From a virus, in IMG/VR virus record IMGVR_UViG_3300009104_000043, positions 1-41,964 of that record: a stretch of DNA of 41,964 nucleotides; one strand, 5' to 3'. Shown one piece after another: positions 1 through 10,024 of the stretch. Within the stretch, counting starts at the first letter, position 1; every line of letters begins with the position of its first letter. Both the position numbers and the translations under genes were made by a program. The notes beneath the pieces were generated by a model, which did not search any database, was not told where the DNA came from, and saw only the letters and a list, made by a program, of their open reading frames with translations.

Positions 1-531
1 CCTTTAACAAATGACTATCATTATGGAGTAGATAAATCTGAATCGTTTTATAAATATGTATCAACAAATTTTCATCATAATGAAAAGCAGATTACAAAAT
101 TATTACAAAATGTTATGACAGATAATGATAAAGGAGCTATTTCAGTAGACAAACAAGTAGAGAGATGGTTGATACAAAGTTATTCTCAATCAAGACAAAT
201 AAAAAATATAATAACACAAATAACTATTCCCGGTGATCATAATAGAGTTGTTGGAGAAATAATAGAATTGAAATATCCTTCAAATTATTATCCAGATAAA
301 GAACATTCTTTTTATTCAGGACTTTATTTAATAACGAAAATTGTACATGCAGTTACAGACAGTACTTATTTGACAACAATGGAATTAGCGAAAGATACAT
401 TGTTTACTAGACTTTATAGAAAATATTCTGTTCAAGAACAGTTAGGAGAAGAAGGAGGAGATTACAGTAATACAGGAGATTCGGAATTTGAGAATCCTAA
501 AATGGGAATGGATACGGAGGTAGCACTTTGA
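1..531 (+). CDS. Baseplate hub protein, gp27-like, C-terminal part (5' end outside window)
   Basis: The reading frame is open from base 1, so the gene begins upstream and only its last 176 codons are seen; the ATG at 115 is internal. The visible part has the C-terminal pattern of gp27 / late-control-D hub proteins: a segment GDHNRVVGEIIELKYPS (bases 232-282), then SGLYLITKIVHAVTDSTYLT (319-378) and an acidic tail. In T4, gp27 trimerises and joins the gp5 spike to the tail tube. Here it lies directly before gp5 and shares the bases TTGA with it, which fits a hub-spike operon. T4 has gp53 at this place, but the visible residues do not resemble gp53. The family call rests on a short segment and on context. 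Confidence 0.6.
   Translation, partial: PLTNDYHYGVDKSESFYKYVSTNFHHNEKQITKLLQNVMTDNDKGAISVDKQVERWLIQSYSQSRQIKNIITQITIPGDHNRVVGEIIELKYPSNYYPDKEHSFYSGLYLITKIVHAVTDSTYLTTMELAKDTLFTRLYRKYSVQEQLGEEGGDYSNTGDSEFENPKMGMDTEVAL
516..520 (+). promoter_or_regulatory. Shine-Dalgarno GGAGG deciding a TTG start for gp5
   Basis: GGAGG ends 7 bases before a TTG codon at 528-530. The TTG overlaps the TGA stop of the hub gene (TTGA, 528-531). This makes TTG the likely start rather than the later in-frame ATG (residue 16). Confidence 0.6.
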
Positions 532-2588
532 GTAGTTCAAATTTTTTAAATGCTAATGATGCAAAAGATTTTATGGGATCTGAAGGTTTTGTTTGGTTTT
601 ATGGTGTTGTAGAAGATAGAAAAGATCCTCTTTTTCTTGGAAGAGTTAAAGTACGATGTATTGGATTTCATACAGATGATAAGACATTAATACCAACAGA
701 TGATCTTCCTTGGGCCGAAGTTATTCAACCAGTAACATCAGCCGCAATATCTGGAATTGGAACTTCTCCTACTGGATTAGTAGAGGGTACTCATGTGCTT
801 GGATTTTTTAGAGATGGGGCAGAAGCACAAGAACCAGTTATTTTAGGAACATCTGGCGGTATACCCGAAAATATTTCAAATCCTGATAGGGGTTTTAATG
901 ATTCTAGATCAATTGAAGAAAGAAAAAATGCTCCTTATCCCCCTCTTGCTATTGATAGATTTAATTCGGGTATTCCTGCAAAAGTTATAGAACATTCTCA
1001 ATGTTTTGAGTCAACAACTTATGAATTTGTTGGAGAAACTCCGTTAAAAGGAGGAAAAATATGGTATGGAAAAAATACTGAAGCGGATTGGGAGGATCTT
1101 CCTCCATCAACTAAAATTCAAGCAAACATTTATAAAAATCCCGAATCTGCAGGACCAGACACTAAACCCGAAAAAGCAAATAATACACCTTTATTTACTT
1201 CTCAGATTTTTTCTAGAAATCCAGATGAAAGTAGAATAATATTTGATGGAGAAGGTATTCCAATTATGTCTTTACCATCAACAACTTTGACGAGTTTAAA
1301 TAGAATAAAATTTTTAAAATATTTCGAAGAAGGTTCTCCCGCACCATATTCTTCTGCTCATCCTCAATCTCAAATTCAATTGAAGGCTCATAGAATTGCA
1401 GGAAGTTTGGCCGCAACTCAGATAAATTTACATAGAGGAGTTTCTAAGGCGGGTGAATCAGGAATTGGATATAAGGGAGAATGGGGATCACCACCAGATG
1501 CATTTAATCCTGAATATCCTTATAATCATGTTACATATTCTGAAAGCGGACATTTATTTGAATTAGATGATACTCCAGGTGGTGAAAGAGTTAGATTATT
1601 GCATAGAACTCAAAGTTTTCTTGAATTTTTACCAGATGGTTCTAGAGTTGATAATGTTGTTGGTAAGTCTTATTTTCTTGCAGATACAGATGTGCATTCT
1701 CATATTTATGGTGATGAAATAAAACATGTTAAAGGTTCAATGAATCATGTTTATAATTCTAGAAGTGCGGGACCTAATAATATATTTTTTGGTGGAACAG
1801 GAGATGTGAATACAACAGTTAAATCAGGAAATTATAATATTCATTTATTAGATGGTGACATGATTGTAAATGCAAGACATTTCAAAGTTATTGGAACATC
1901 AAGAGAAACATCATCATTTCAGCTTCAAAAAATGACAGAGGAACTTGGAGATTCAGGAAAACCCCTGAAACAAATAGCTGAAAGTATGGGAATTGAGACT
2001 GGAGATTTTGAATTAGTATGTTCAAATTATGGACCTGCTATTACTGGAAGTTCTAAAACAACTGTAGGACAAGATTTTGAATTATCAGTATTAGGTAGTT
2101 CAACTGAACATGTTGATGCAACTTGGCCTGGTGTTGGTATGAAAAAATCGTGTAGATATCAAGCAGTCACCATTGAATCTCAAAATCCATTGAGGGGTGT
2201 TGGGGGAGTTATACTGAATAGTGGAATTGGTGGAATAAATTCACAGTTAAAATTAGATGGAAGTGGAATGGATCTTAGTACTGTATTAGGTAGTATTAAT
2301 GTAGATGCACCCATAGGAAATATTAAATTTAAAGCAGGAACAAATTTTTCTCTTGATACTAATACAGAAATAGAACTTAAAAATCAAAAAGGTAATATCA
2401 AAATAGATACTACAGGACTTATTACTGTGAAAGGAATGGCTTCCGATATTCATACTCTATTGAAAAAATTATCAATGGCATTACAAAACATGACTCATCC
2501 AACTCCTGCTGGACCAAGTGGTGTAGCAACGAATATGAGTGAAATTATGCAATTTGATGCAGAAATAGATAAGGTGTTTCAACCATGA
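528..2588 (+). CDS. gp5: Baseplate central spike, gp5-like, no lysozyme domain seen
   Basis: This 686-residue protein should form the trimeric spike at the tip of the tail tube. Residues about 22-110 carry the gp5/VgrG OB-fold (FYGVVEDRKDPLFLGRVKVR, then PWAEVIQPVT and GTHVLGFFRDG). Residues about 331-375 hold the VgrG/gp5-type segment SGHLFELDDTPGGERVRLLH. From about 385 onward the glycine- and asparagine-rich short strands (for example GDMIVNARHF, GNIKFKAGTNFSLDTNTEIE) fit the C-terminal triple-stranded beta-helix. T4 gp5 has a lysozyme between OB-fold and helix; residues 115-330 here show no lysozyme motif I recognise. The TTG start is backed by GGAGG 7 bases upstream. The gene overlaps the hub gene and the next small gene by 4 bases each, suggesting translational coupling. 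Confidence 0.88.
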   Translation: MSSSNFLNANDAKDFMGSEGFVWFYGVVEDRKDPLFLGRVKVRCIGFHTDDKTLIPTDDLPWAEVIQPVTSAAISGIGTSPTGLVEGTHVLGFFRDGAEAQEPVILGTSGGIPENISNPDRGFNDSRSIEERKNAPYPPLAIDRFNSGIPAKVIEHSQCFESTTYEFVGETPLKGGKIWYGKNTEADWEDLPPSTKIQANIYKNPESAGPDTKPEKANNTPLFTSQIFSRNPDESRIIFDGEGIPIMSLPSTTLTSLNRIKFLKYFEEGSPAPYSSAHPQSQIQLKAHRIAGSLAATQINLHRGVSKAGESGIGYKGEWGSPPDAFNPEYPYNHVTYSESGHLFELDDTPGGERVRLLHRTQSFLEFLPDGSRVDNVVGKSYFLADTDVHSHIYGDEIKHVKGSMNHVYNSRSAGPNNIFFGGTGDVNTTVKSGNYNIHLLDGDMIVNARHFKVIGTSRETSSFQLQKMTEELGDSGKPLKQIAESMGIETGDFELVCSNYGPAITGSSKTTVGQDFELSVLGSSTEHVDATWPGVGMKKSCRYQAVTIESQNPLRGVGGVILNSGIGGINSQLKLDGSGMDLSTVLGSINVDAPIGNIKFKAGTNFSLDTNTEIELKNQKGNIKIDTTGLITVKGMASDIHTLLKKLSMALQNMTHPTPAGPSGVATNMSEIMQFDAEIDKVFQP

Positions 2589-2755
2589 GTAAAAAAGAAG
2601 AAATTATTTTAGAACAAAAACCATTAGGTAATGGTAACATGATAGAAGTTTTAGAAAGAGTTTTAAATTTCAATAATGATTATTTAAAGTTTTTAAAAAG
2701 CGAATTAGAAATTGCTAAAGAAAAGCGACTAGAAGAAATGAGTAAAAATGGCTGA
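2585..2755 (+). CDS. Small coiled-coil protein (56 aa)
   Basis: A short gene starts in the ATGA overlap with the gp5 stop and ends with TGA at 2753-2755, 8 bases inside the next gene. The 56-residue product begins MSKKEEIILEQKP and is rich in Glu, Lys and Leu; the second half (VLERVLNFNNDYLKFLKSEL, then EIAKEKRLEEM) is predicted helical with heptad-like spacing. It bridges two structural genes with overlaps on both sides, the usual sign of a real phage gene. The function is unknown. A small tail-assembly helper or chaperone is possible by position only. Confidence 0.6.
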   Translation: MSKKEEIILEQKPLGNGNMIEVLERVLNFNNDYLKFLKSELEIAKEKRLEEMSKNG

Positions 2756-5700
2756 ATCAGAAAATCAAGTTATTTTAAAACAGTTAGAAAATGCTCCTTT
2801 TTCTGGTGATGCAGGAGTTGCTTTAAATGCATTTTTATCAGGATTAAAAACTTTTGGTTATAATTTTTCAGAAATTTGTGATACATTAATTCAATTTTTT
2901 ACAACAACAAAGGCATTTTTAGAAGCATTTAAAAATCCTCTTGCCGGCCCTTTACTTGAAACTATTGATTCTTTAATAGAAGCATTGGAAGAATTACAAA
3001 ATTTAGGATTCGGTAATGTTAATGTTTGGCCATGGGAGCAAGGTGTTTATCCTGCTCAAGTGGATACTACAAAATTAGATGAATCAATACTTGGACTTGT
3101 TGCCGCTCTGCAAGGAATAGCACCTGATAAAGTAGGTCTTCATGAGCAAGGAAGAAGATTTATAAAAACGGAAAATGGAGAAACTTTACTTACACCACAG
3201 CAACATTTTAAAGTAGAAGGAAAAAGTTTAGAACAATATCAGACAAAAAAATACATTTATGATACGTTGTTGGGTATTCGTAATTTTTTCAATCCAGAAA
3301 CATGGGCAGGATCTCAAACTCCTTTTTATTTAGAATCAACATCATCTGCTGGTATAATTGCTGATTATACAAAAGATACTCTTGAAAAAGTTATAAAAAA
3401 AACACAAGAACAATATTTTGTTAGAGAATTAACACCTCAACAATGTGTAAATAAAATTATAGGATCTTTATCGGGAGGCGCTCCTGATGGTAATAGACCA
3501 ACCGGATCTGGGCCTTACAAAGCATATATGTTGATGTTTGCTCTTCCAACAATAAATGGAGTGATTCAGGTTGTACAATCATTTGTTGATTATTTTGCCG
3601 CGGCTCTTGGTGATGAACTATTGATCCATTTGGCAAAAATGTCTAATGGTATTTTTGATGACAAAGAAATAACAATTTCATTAGGAGAACCATTAACGAA
3701 AAAAAGATTCACTTTAGATGAGATGAAAAAGAACTCAGAGTGGTTTTATGAACTTGGAGATTTTATACCAAAAAAAATAAAAGATGGAACATATAAATTA
3801 GGAAATAAAACAATTAATATGTTTAAGCCCGGTGATAGAATTATACAAGAGGGAGGAATATTAGGATTACATAATTTTTCTGCTGAAGTTGTTGAACATT
3901 ATCCAATAGTTATAGAAAATGGTATGATTTTACAAAATAAAGTTAGAGTAAAAGGATGTAGAGGAGAATATTTAAACATAAGTCAAAAGTCTCTTAATTC
4001 GTCTACAGTACCAATTATTAGATCAATTGCAAAAGAAGAAATTGCCCCAAAAGATTTAGCGATTTTTAGATCAGATACATTAGAAAAACCAGTTCAAAGA
4101 ATGGGCACTCCATTTTGGGCAACAATGAAAGAAGGAGATGCTCTATTAAAAGAAATCATACCTAATGATTCAATGGGTCAGTTAATTAGAACATCAACCC
4201 ACGCCAGTTCACATCAAGATTTTAATACAACCCTTAATATATTGTTGGGTAGTAATGATAGTGAAGCTATTGTAAGATCATATGAAAATTTTTTCTCAAA
4301 TCTTAAAAAGGGAATGATAGTTGATCACAAATATTTACGAATTGGAGATTTGTCAGATAGTGATTTTTCTAAAGGACAATGGTTTAAAGATACTCAATTT
4401 AGATTTAATTATGGTAAACTAACAGAAATTGTTCCAGATTTAGGCATACATTGGCGTCTTGCTAATATTATAATTGACGGCGAAGTTATAGAAAATATGA
4501 GTTCTATCGGAAGAGAACATCTTTTTGTTTATCCAGAACCCGAAGAAGTGGGTACCACAATATCAAGACCTACTGCAATGAAAAAAATTGAACTTCAATT
4601 AGGTTTTTTAAATTATGATGGATCATACGATACAGATTTCAGTTTTCATTTTACTAAATGGGAACTAAAAGATATTATAGCTCCTCCAAATGGTGAGATA
4701 AAATCATGGCAAACAAAAATACCTGGAGAAGGAGGTGTAGCTGAAGCACCCAACATACCATTTCAAGGAATAATTGAAACAAAAAATACTACACCTAATT
4801 GGAATTATTTAACAATTTCAGATTTATTTCCAATATATGGAGGAACTATAGAAGAAGCAGTTGGTATGGTGAAAAAATTTAAAAAAGTAGTTGAAGGATT
4901 AATAGGATCAATAGATGAGTGGATAAAATCTTTAGAAAGACAAATAAAAGCAATTCAAAGATTGAATGATCAAATTCAACAATTAATTGCATTTTTTTCG
5001 CAAGGATTAAATGCGACCGGACTTTATTCAGCATCATTTAGTGGAGATGGAGTAAAAGAGTTTAAACAGCAACTACAAAATTTAAAACTGGTACAGACTT
5101 CTCCAAATAGAGTAAATGAAATAAGTTTAGACACAATTGAAAAGGAAGTTGTAATAAAAGATCCTTTTACTGGATTAGATAAAAAAGTTAAGAGAAAACA
5201 ATTAAGACCTACTATAGTAGAACAAACTATAGAACCCGATGGTATTCCAAAAGAATTAACTGAACTTGATAATTTAAAATATTCTGGAGCTATTGTATTT
5301 TTTGCTCAAGGTCCTGATATAGATAAATTTGATACGTTTATGAATAATTTTAATGGATTAGCGACTATCGGAAAAGGATTTCTTGCAAATTTATTGGGTA
5401 CAGATAGTACCATTGCTAATCGAATATGTCCACGGGTACATGAAATTCAAGGACAAGATCCCGATGGTAATTTTACAAATATAGAAACTTTGGGTGAAAT
5501 TGATTCAGAAGGAACTATACGAGTTATTTTTACAAATGAAGCTGATGGATTAAATAAAAAAGATAGAGAAAATATTAATGCTCAGGCCGAAAGACCTGTA
5601 GATTTTTCTCCAAAAATCCAGACTAATAGTATTGTACTTACAAATGTTGATAATGAATCTTTTCAAACAAAAAACGATTCAATTATATTATTTCAAGGAA

Positions 5701-6020
5701 TATTTGAAGAAATTGAGAAAGAAAACGGACAAACAACGACTGACTTTTCTGCTGATTCAGCTTTTCACCAATTTGAGTCTCGACCAAAAACAAGTATGGT
5801 GGGAAGTTCGCAGGCTGATGAGAATGGAAATTTTGAAAAACAATATTTTAATGTTGATCTCAAATCTAAAAACCCATTAAAGAGATCAAAACAAAAATAT
5901 AAAATTATTGTACAAACAAGTATTGTAAATCGTGAAGGACAATCGTTAAAAAGTAGACATGCTCTTGAAACTGGATTTTCTATAATTCCTGTAACAGTAG
6001 AGAGTGGAAGGTTGATTTAA
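2748..6020 (+). CDS. Large structural protein of unknown function (1090 aa)
   Basis: I do not recognise this protein. It starts with a helical region (residues about 25-85, with hydrophobic stretches such as ALNAFLSGLKTFGYNF). A clear amphipathic, coiled-coil-like segment lies at about 705-751 (MVKKFKKVVEGLIGSIDEWI then KSLERQIKAIQRLNDQIQQL). The last part (about 840-1090) is beta-rich and polar. There is no signal peptide. The gene overlaps the 56-aa gene by 8 bases and the next gene by 1 base (TAATG), so it belongs to the hub/baseplate operon. By position between gp5 and gp25 it is likely a baseplate or tail-tip component; this is inference. Confidence 0.7.
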   Translation: MAESENQVILKQLENAPFSGDAGVALNAFLSGLKTFGYNFSEICDTLIQFFTTTKAFLEAFKNPLAGPLLETIDSLIEALEELQNLGFGNVNVWPWEQGVYPAQVDTTKLDESILGLVAALQGIAPDKVGLHEQGRRFIKTENGETLLTPQQHFKVEGKSLEQYQTKKYIYDTLLGIRNFFNPETWAGSQTPFYLESTSSAGIIADYTKDTLEKVIKKTQEQYFVRELTPQQCVNKIIGSLSGGAPDGNRPTGSGPYKAYMLMFALPTINGVIQVVQSFVDYFAAALGDELLIHLAKMSNGIFDDKEITISLGEPLTKKRFTLDEMKKNSEWFYELGDFIPKKIKDGTYKLGNKTINMFKPGDRIIQEGGILGLHNFSAEVVEHYPIVIENGMILQNKVRVKGCRGEYLNISQKSLNSSTVPIIRSIAKEEIAPKDLAIFRSDTLEKPVQRMGTPFWATMKEGDALLKEIIPNDSMGQLIRTSTHASSHQDFNTTLNILLGSNDSEAIVRSYENFFSNLKKGMIVDHKYLRIGDLSDSDFSKGQWFKDTQFRFNYGKLTEIVPDLGIHWRLANIIIDGEVIENMSSIGREHLFVYPEPEEVGTTISRPTAMKKIELQLGFLNYDGSYDTDFSFHFTKWELKDIIAPPNGEIKSWQTKIPGEGGVAEAPNIPFQGIIETKNTTPNWNYLTISDLFPIYGGTIEEAVGMVKKFKKVVEGLIGSIDEWIKSLERQIKAIQRLNDQIQQLIAFFSQGLNATGLYSASFSGDGVKEFKQQLQNLKLVQTSPNRVNEISLDTIEKEVVIKDPFTGLDKKVKRKQLRPTIVEQTIEPDGIPKELTELDNLKYSGAIVFFAQGPDIDKFDTFMNNFNGLATIGKGFLANLLGTDSTIANRICPRVHEIQGQDPDGNFTNIETLGEIDSEGTIRVIFTNEADGLNKKDRENINAQAERPVDFSPKIQTNSIVLTNVDNESFQTKNDSIILFQGIFEEIEKENGQTTTDFSADSAFHQFESRPKTSMVGSSQADENGNFEKQYFNVDLKSKNPLKRSKQKYKIIVQTSIVNREGQSLKSRHALETGFSIIPVTVESGRLI

Positions 6021-9000
6021 TGGCAAATAATTCGATTTCTAGAACAGGAACATTTACATCTAGCGGAAGTGCTGGAGGCTCAGGAACATATGATTATTCA
6101 GGAACGTCTGGTTATTCTGGAATAGATTATTATTCTAATGATGATTTTAAAAATGGTTCTATTTTTAATGATATTGATGATAAAATACGGATAAAATTTT
6201 CAGAAGAAGTTGATGATTCTTCTGTAACTGTTTTTAATAATGATATTGAACTATCTATCGATGATCAAAATAAAAAAGGAACTATTGGATTAACACATAT
6301 TGTTTCTTCGACTCTAGGAGCAACGACTGATGATAATAATTTAAAAGCCCTGAAATTAACTTCAAAACCTACAATATTAGCAACTGATGATCATTCTGCT
6401 ACTGCAAATCAAGAAATTGTAGAAATGGTATCTGCTCCTACTACAGAAAATAATCAAACTTTTGAATTTATACCAAAAGCAAATTTATCATCTAATACAA
6501 CTTATTTTTTAAGAATGGATCCTGATAATATATTTGATGCAACTGGAGCGGGTATTAATTACACTATTGAAAAGGGATTTGTTACTGATAATTCACAAAG
6601 TTTTGTAACTACAAATGATTATTATGATGGATTTTCAATGCAAATTGAACCTGTTAGTTTAATCGGAGAAGAAAATGAACCCAATTCTGATGGTGTAACT
6701 GAACCTCAACCCACTTCTTTGACTTTGTATAGATCAGGAGGAACGGTTTCTTCAGCAACTATTTTGAATATTTTATCTATAGAGGGAACAGTATTAAAAT
6801 ATCAATTAGATCCCACTTCATATCAAATGAATGTTGCTTATACTGCTACAAATCCTATAGTAATTTCAAATATAAACCATGAATTAGAAGATAATGATAA
6901 AATAGAAGTTTATGATGTAGTAAGCGGAGATGCAGTTAGAACGGGAACATATACAGTAACAGAACTTACTTCAGATACATTTTCTATTCCTGTAGATGGT
7001 ACAGGAAGTGATGCTGGTAGATTAAATTATTATAGAAATGCTAATAAAAATGATTTATTTAAATGGAGTCAAATAGATTCTGATCTTAAAAAAACAGTTG
7101 AGGGAGGAACAGTACCGTGGGAATGGTGTGTAAGAAAAAAAGCATTGTCTGTGCCTAAAAAAAGTCAAATAACCTTAGATGACACTTTCTTACAGTTTAA
7201 AATTCAAACTAAATCAACAAGTGATGGTCTAGATGATGGAACAGTCTCAGGAAGAATAGGAAAAATAATAAAATTTAATGAAGCTACAAATATTATATCA
7301 TTTGTTGCTGTTGACACTTCAGAACATGGTGGGAAAATAACAACTTCTGCTTTTGTTAATAATTCTATAGTTGATATTTCAACTTCTACTAATGACGTTA
7401 GATTTCATATAAAAGCAAATACTTCTCCTGATCATAATGTACATCCTTTTCATACTTTTGCACCTAAAGTAGTTTCTACTTTTCCTGAAGATGGGACATC
7501 GTTTCCAAGAAAACTAACAATTACACAAATTACAAGAAGTGGACATCGGGCTATTGTATCTACAAATCAACCTCATAATTTATTTAAAGATGATTTTATA
7601 AAAATTGTAGATTCTACTCAAGACATTTATAATAAAACAACAAAAGTATTGTTTGTTCCAACATCAAATACTTTTCATTATGATTTGGGTGCAAGTAATG
7701 ATTTTTCAAATGTACAGAGTCCTGCTCCTGGAAAACCAAAACTTCAAATTAGTAATGATGATGGTACTACTTATGCAGAAAGATATAATGCTATATTTGT
7801 AAATTTTAGTCAATCTATGAATACAAGCACTATTATTGTTGCAAATAATACTCATTTAATTTCAGCAAATGGATCAACGGGAGATTTTGTAACAACATCT
7901 TCATTTGCTTATGAGAAAGATTCTGCTTCAAGTACAATACAATTATCAGATGATGGGTTTGAAACAATTGAAAATTGTGTTTCAGTAACAGCAAGTGCAG
8001 GCAATTCTGTTTTTGCAATTGTTCCTAAAGTTCTTAAAGCAAGACATGATTATAATATAAAAGTTAAAACAGATGTTCAAGATTTGGGAAAAACAAATAG
8101 TCTTTATCAGTTTACAACGACTGAAGGAATTACTACTGGAATAAAAGTTGTAGATCCACAGACGGGTCAAGAGACAGTATATTCGAAAGATGAAGATCCT
8201 CCAAAAATCAAAAAAATATCTCTGGCAGGACATGTTTTAGAAAGTTCTGATTTATCTGAAATAACTTCTCCTGATAGCTATCAATCTCTTGCTATTAATC
8301 CTGGTGCTATAACGGTTCAATTTTCCGAAACTATGAAAATAAATTCAGTAACTACTGCAACATCTAATACAAATCCTACAGGCACAGTACAGATGTCTTG
8401 CGATGATTTTAGTACAGTTGTTCAAATGACATCTACAAGTCCAGTTGTATCATTAACTGATGTAGAGAATGATACATTTACTTTTACTCCTGTGGCAAAT
8501 TTATCTGCAAATGCAGTTTATACTTTAAAAATCTTAAAAGATGTTACTGATGATTCACCAGAAGAAAATCGAATGGTACAAGATAATGTAAGTTCTATAA
8601 AAGTTCTTACCACAAATTCTGTTCCTGCATCCTCTGATAATTATTATAGTGCAGGAGAAATTATATCTGGAGTTAGAACATTAACGATTAAAGCAAATAC
8701 AGGTACACCAACTATAGGAGTAACTGCTGGATCTACGTTTTTGGGTTTAACATCAAAAGGTAAAGGTAAGGTTTTAGATTTTACTGAAGATTCGGGAGCA
8801 ATAACATCTATTAGATATACAGAATTAGCTGGTAATGATGGATCTATTAGACCTTTGAGTCCTGGTGAAATTTGTAAAGTAAGTGATACTGTTAATTTTA
8901 CAATTGATAATGTTGCAATAACTGATCCCCCAGAAGGAAATGTTGTTTCTTTTACTTCAGGAACAAAAAAATTAATTTATAGAGATAATAGATTAACTAA

Positions 9001-10009
9001 TGAATTTGTATCTGGAAGTGCAAGTGCAGAGAGAATTTTTGGAAGAACATCGGGGGGAGAAGTTTTTGCAAGTAGTTCTGGTAGTGAAGGAATAGTAGGA
9101 GAAGGAGTTAAAACCACTACAACTACAATTACACCAAATGCACATTTCTATTCTCCTGGAGGTGTCCAACTTCCTTCTCCTGCTGGTGGTCCTCAAGTTG
9201 GAGTGGGAGTAAGATCAAATCTTACTTTTCATTTTAATCAAACAATGGATCCTGAAAGTTTTGATTTTAATGCAATTGATTCAATCACAAGAGATCGATA
9301 TAATATTATACTTTCGTATGATAGTAATTTTCAAAATACAATACCATTAAGTACGACCTTTACAAGTTCAAATAATGATACTGCATTTGAGTTTCAACCG
9401 AAAATCTTAGCAAATTCAGTTTTGACTTTAACACAAGGTATGCAACTTTATGTTAAAATACCTCGCAATGATGCTATCGTTGCAGACAATCTAAAAAATA
9501 AAGGAGACATGAATGTATCAATGACATGGGATGCGGTTGGATATGGAAGTAATACTGAAACTTCAGGAACTTTCGGTGGTATGGCTTCATTTATTCTTCA
9601 TACTGCTGTTGTTTTTACGGAGGATGGGCAAGAAGTAGAATTAGGAAGAAATACGGAAACAGGCGCAGGACGGATGCCAAATATCTCTTCAATAATAGCT
9701 CCAGGAACTCCTATTATTCTTCATTTTAATGAAGTTCCTGATCTGTCAACCTTTTCTTTTGGTTTGGGAGATGAAATAGAATTATCAACAACTAATGATT
9801 TTACTTCTGCTGTATCTTTAGGGAATGGATCATTGACAAGAGTTGGTGAATTTGGAACACAAATAATGATTACACTTGGATCGAATTTAACTGATGGACA
9901 ACGATATTATTTGAGAGTCAATAATGGGGGAGCAAGTGAAGGTGGGGAATCATTTGAGGGAGTAGTATCCTCTCAAACGAATTGTAATTCATTTACAATT
10001 AAATCTTAA
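6020..10009 (+). CDS. Virion protein with about five SbsA/Big_5-type Ig-like domains (1329 aa)
   Basis: The start ATG shares its A with the preceding TAA. Residues 1-35 are a Gly/Ser/Tyr-rich linker (for example TYDYSGTSGYSGIDYYS). The rest carries repeats of the bacterial Ig-like SbsA/Big_5 pattern: a strand such as ITVQFSETM, then FTFTPVANLSANAVYTLKI. I place modules at about 55-175, 590-690, 760-850, 1065-1155 and 1230-1305; the third is the best match. Two other segments (about 280-335 and 500-560) match a phage module with the core HxLxxxD. Such Ig-like proteins decorate phage tails and capsids and may bind cell-surface sugars. Position suggests baseplate decoration. Its exact role is unknown. 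Confidence 0.72.
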   Translation: MANNSISRTGTFTSSGSAGGSGTYDYSGTSGYSGIDYYSNDDFKNGSIFNDIDDKIRIKFSEEVDDSSVTVFNNDIELSIDDQNKKGTIGLTHIVSSTLGATTDDNNLKALKLTSKPTILATDDHSATANQEIVEMVSAPTTENNQTFEFIPKANLSSNTTYFLRMDPDNIFDATGAGINYTIEKGFVTDNSQSFVTTNDYYDGFSMQIEPVSLIGEENEPNSDGVTEPQPTSLTLYRSGGTVSSATILNILSIEGTVLKYQLDPTSYQMNVAYTATNPIVISNINHELEDNDKIEVYDVVSGDAVRTGTYTVTELTSDTFSIPVDGTGSDAGRLNYYRNANKNDLFKWSQIDSDLKKTVEGGTVPWEWCVRKKALSVPKKSQITLDDTFLQFKIQTKSTSDGLDDGTVSGRIGKIIKFNEATNIISFVAVDTSEHGGKITTSAFVNNSIVDISTSTNDVRFHIKANTSPDHNVHPFHTFAPKVVSTFPEDGTSFPRKLTITQITRSGHRAIVSTNQPHNLFKDDFIKIVDSTQDIYNKTTKVLFVPTSNTFHYDLGASNDFSNVQSPAPGKPKLQISNDDGTTYAERYNAIFVNFSQSMNTSTIIVANNTHLISANGSTGDFVTTSSFAYEKDSASSTIQLSDDGFETIENCVSVTASAGNSVFAIVPKVLKARHDYNIKVKTDVQDLGKTNSLYQFTTTEGITTGIKVVDPQTGQETVYSKDEDPPKIKKISLAGHVLESSDLSEITSPDSYQSLAINPGAITVQFSETMKINSVTTATSNTNPTGTVQMSCDDFSTVVQMTSTSPVVSLTDVENDTFTFTPVANLSANAVYTLKILKDVTDDSPEENRMVQDNVSSIKVLTTNSVPASSDNYYSAGEIISGVRTLTIKANTGTPTIGVTAGSTFLGLTSKGKGKVLDFTEDSGAITSIRYTELAGNDGSIRPLSPGEICKVSDTVNFTIDNVAITDPPEGNVVSFTSGTKKLIYRDNRLTNEFVSGSASAERIFGRTSGGEVFASSSGSEGIVGEGVKTTTTTITPNAHFYSPGGVQLPSPAGGPQVGVGVRSNLTFHFNQTMDPESFDFNAIDSITRDRYNIILSYDSNFQNTIPLSTTFTSSNNDTAFEFQPKILANSVLTLTQGMQLYVKIPRNDAIVADNLKNKGDMNVSMTWDAVGYGSNTETSGTFGGMASFILHTAVVFTEDGQEVELGRNTETGAGRMPNISSIIAPGTPIILHFNEVPDLSTFSFGLGDEIELSTTNDFTSAVSLGNGSLTRVGEFGTQIMITLGSNLTDGQRYYLRVNNGGASEGGESFEGVVSSQTNCNSFTIKS

Positions 10010-10024
10010 AGGAGAAATATTATT

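Noticed and set aside
49-56. TATAAATA inside the first gene
   Set aside because: It lies within the hub coding sequence, with no gene start at the 5-base spacing. Chance copies are expected in DNA this AT-rich.
5632-5880. 82-codon forward frame inside the 1090-aa gene
   Set aside because: It overlaps a convincing long gene entirely, has no ribosome binding site and gives a low-complexity Lys/Leu product. Treated as a shadow frame.
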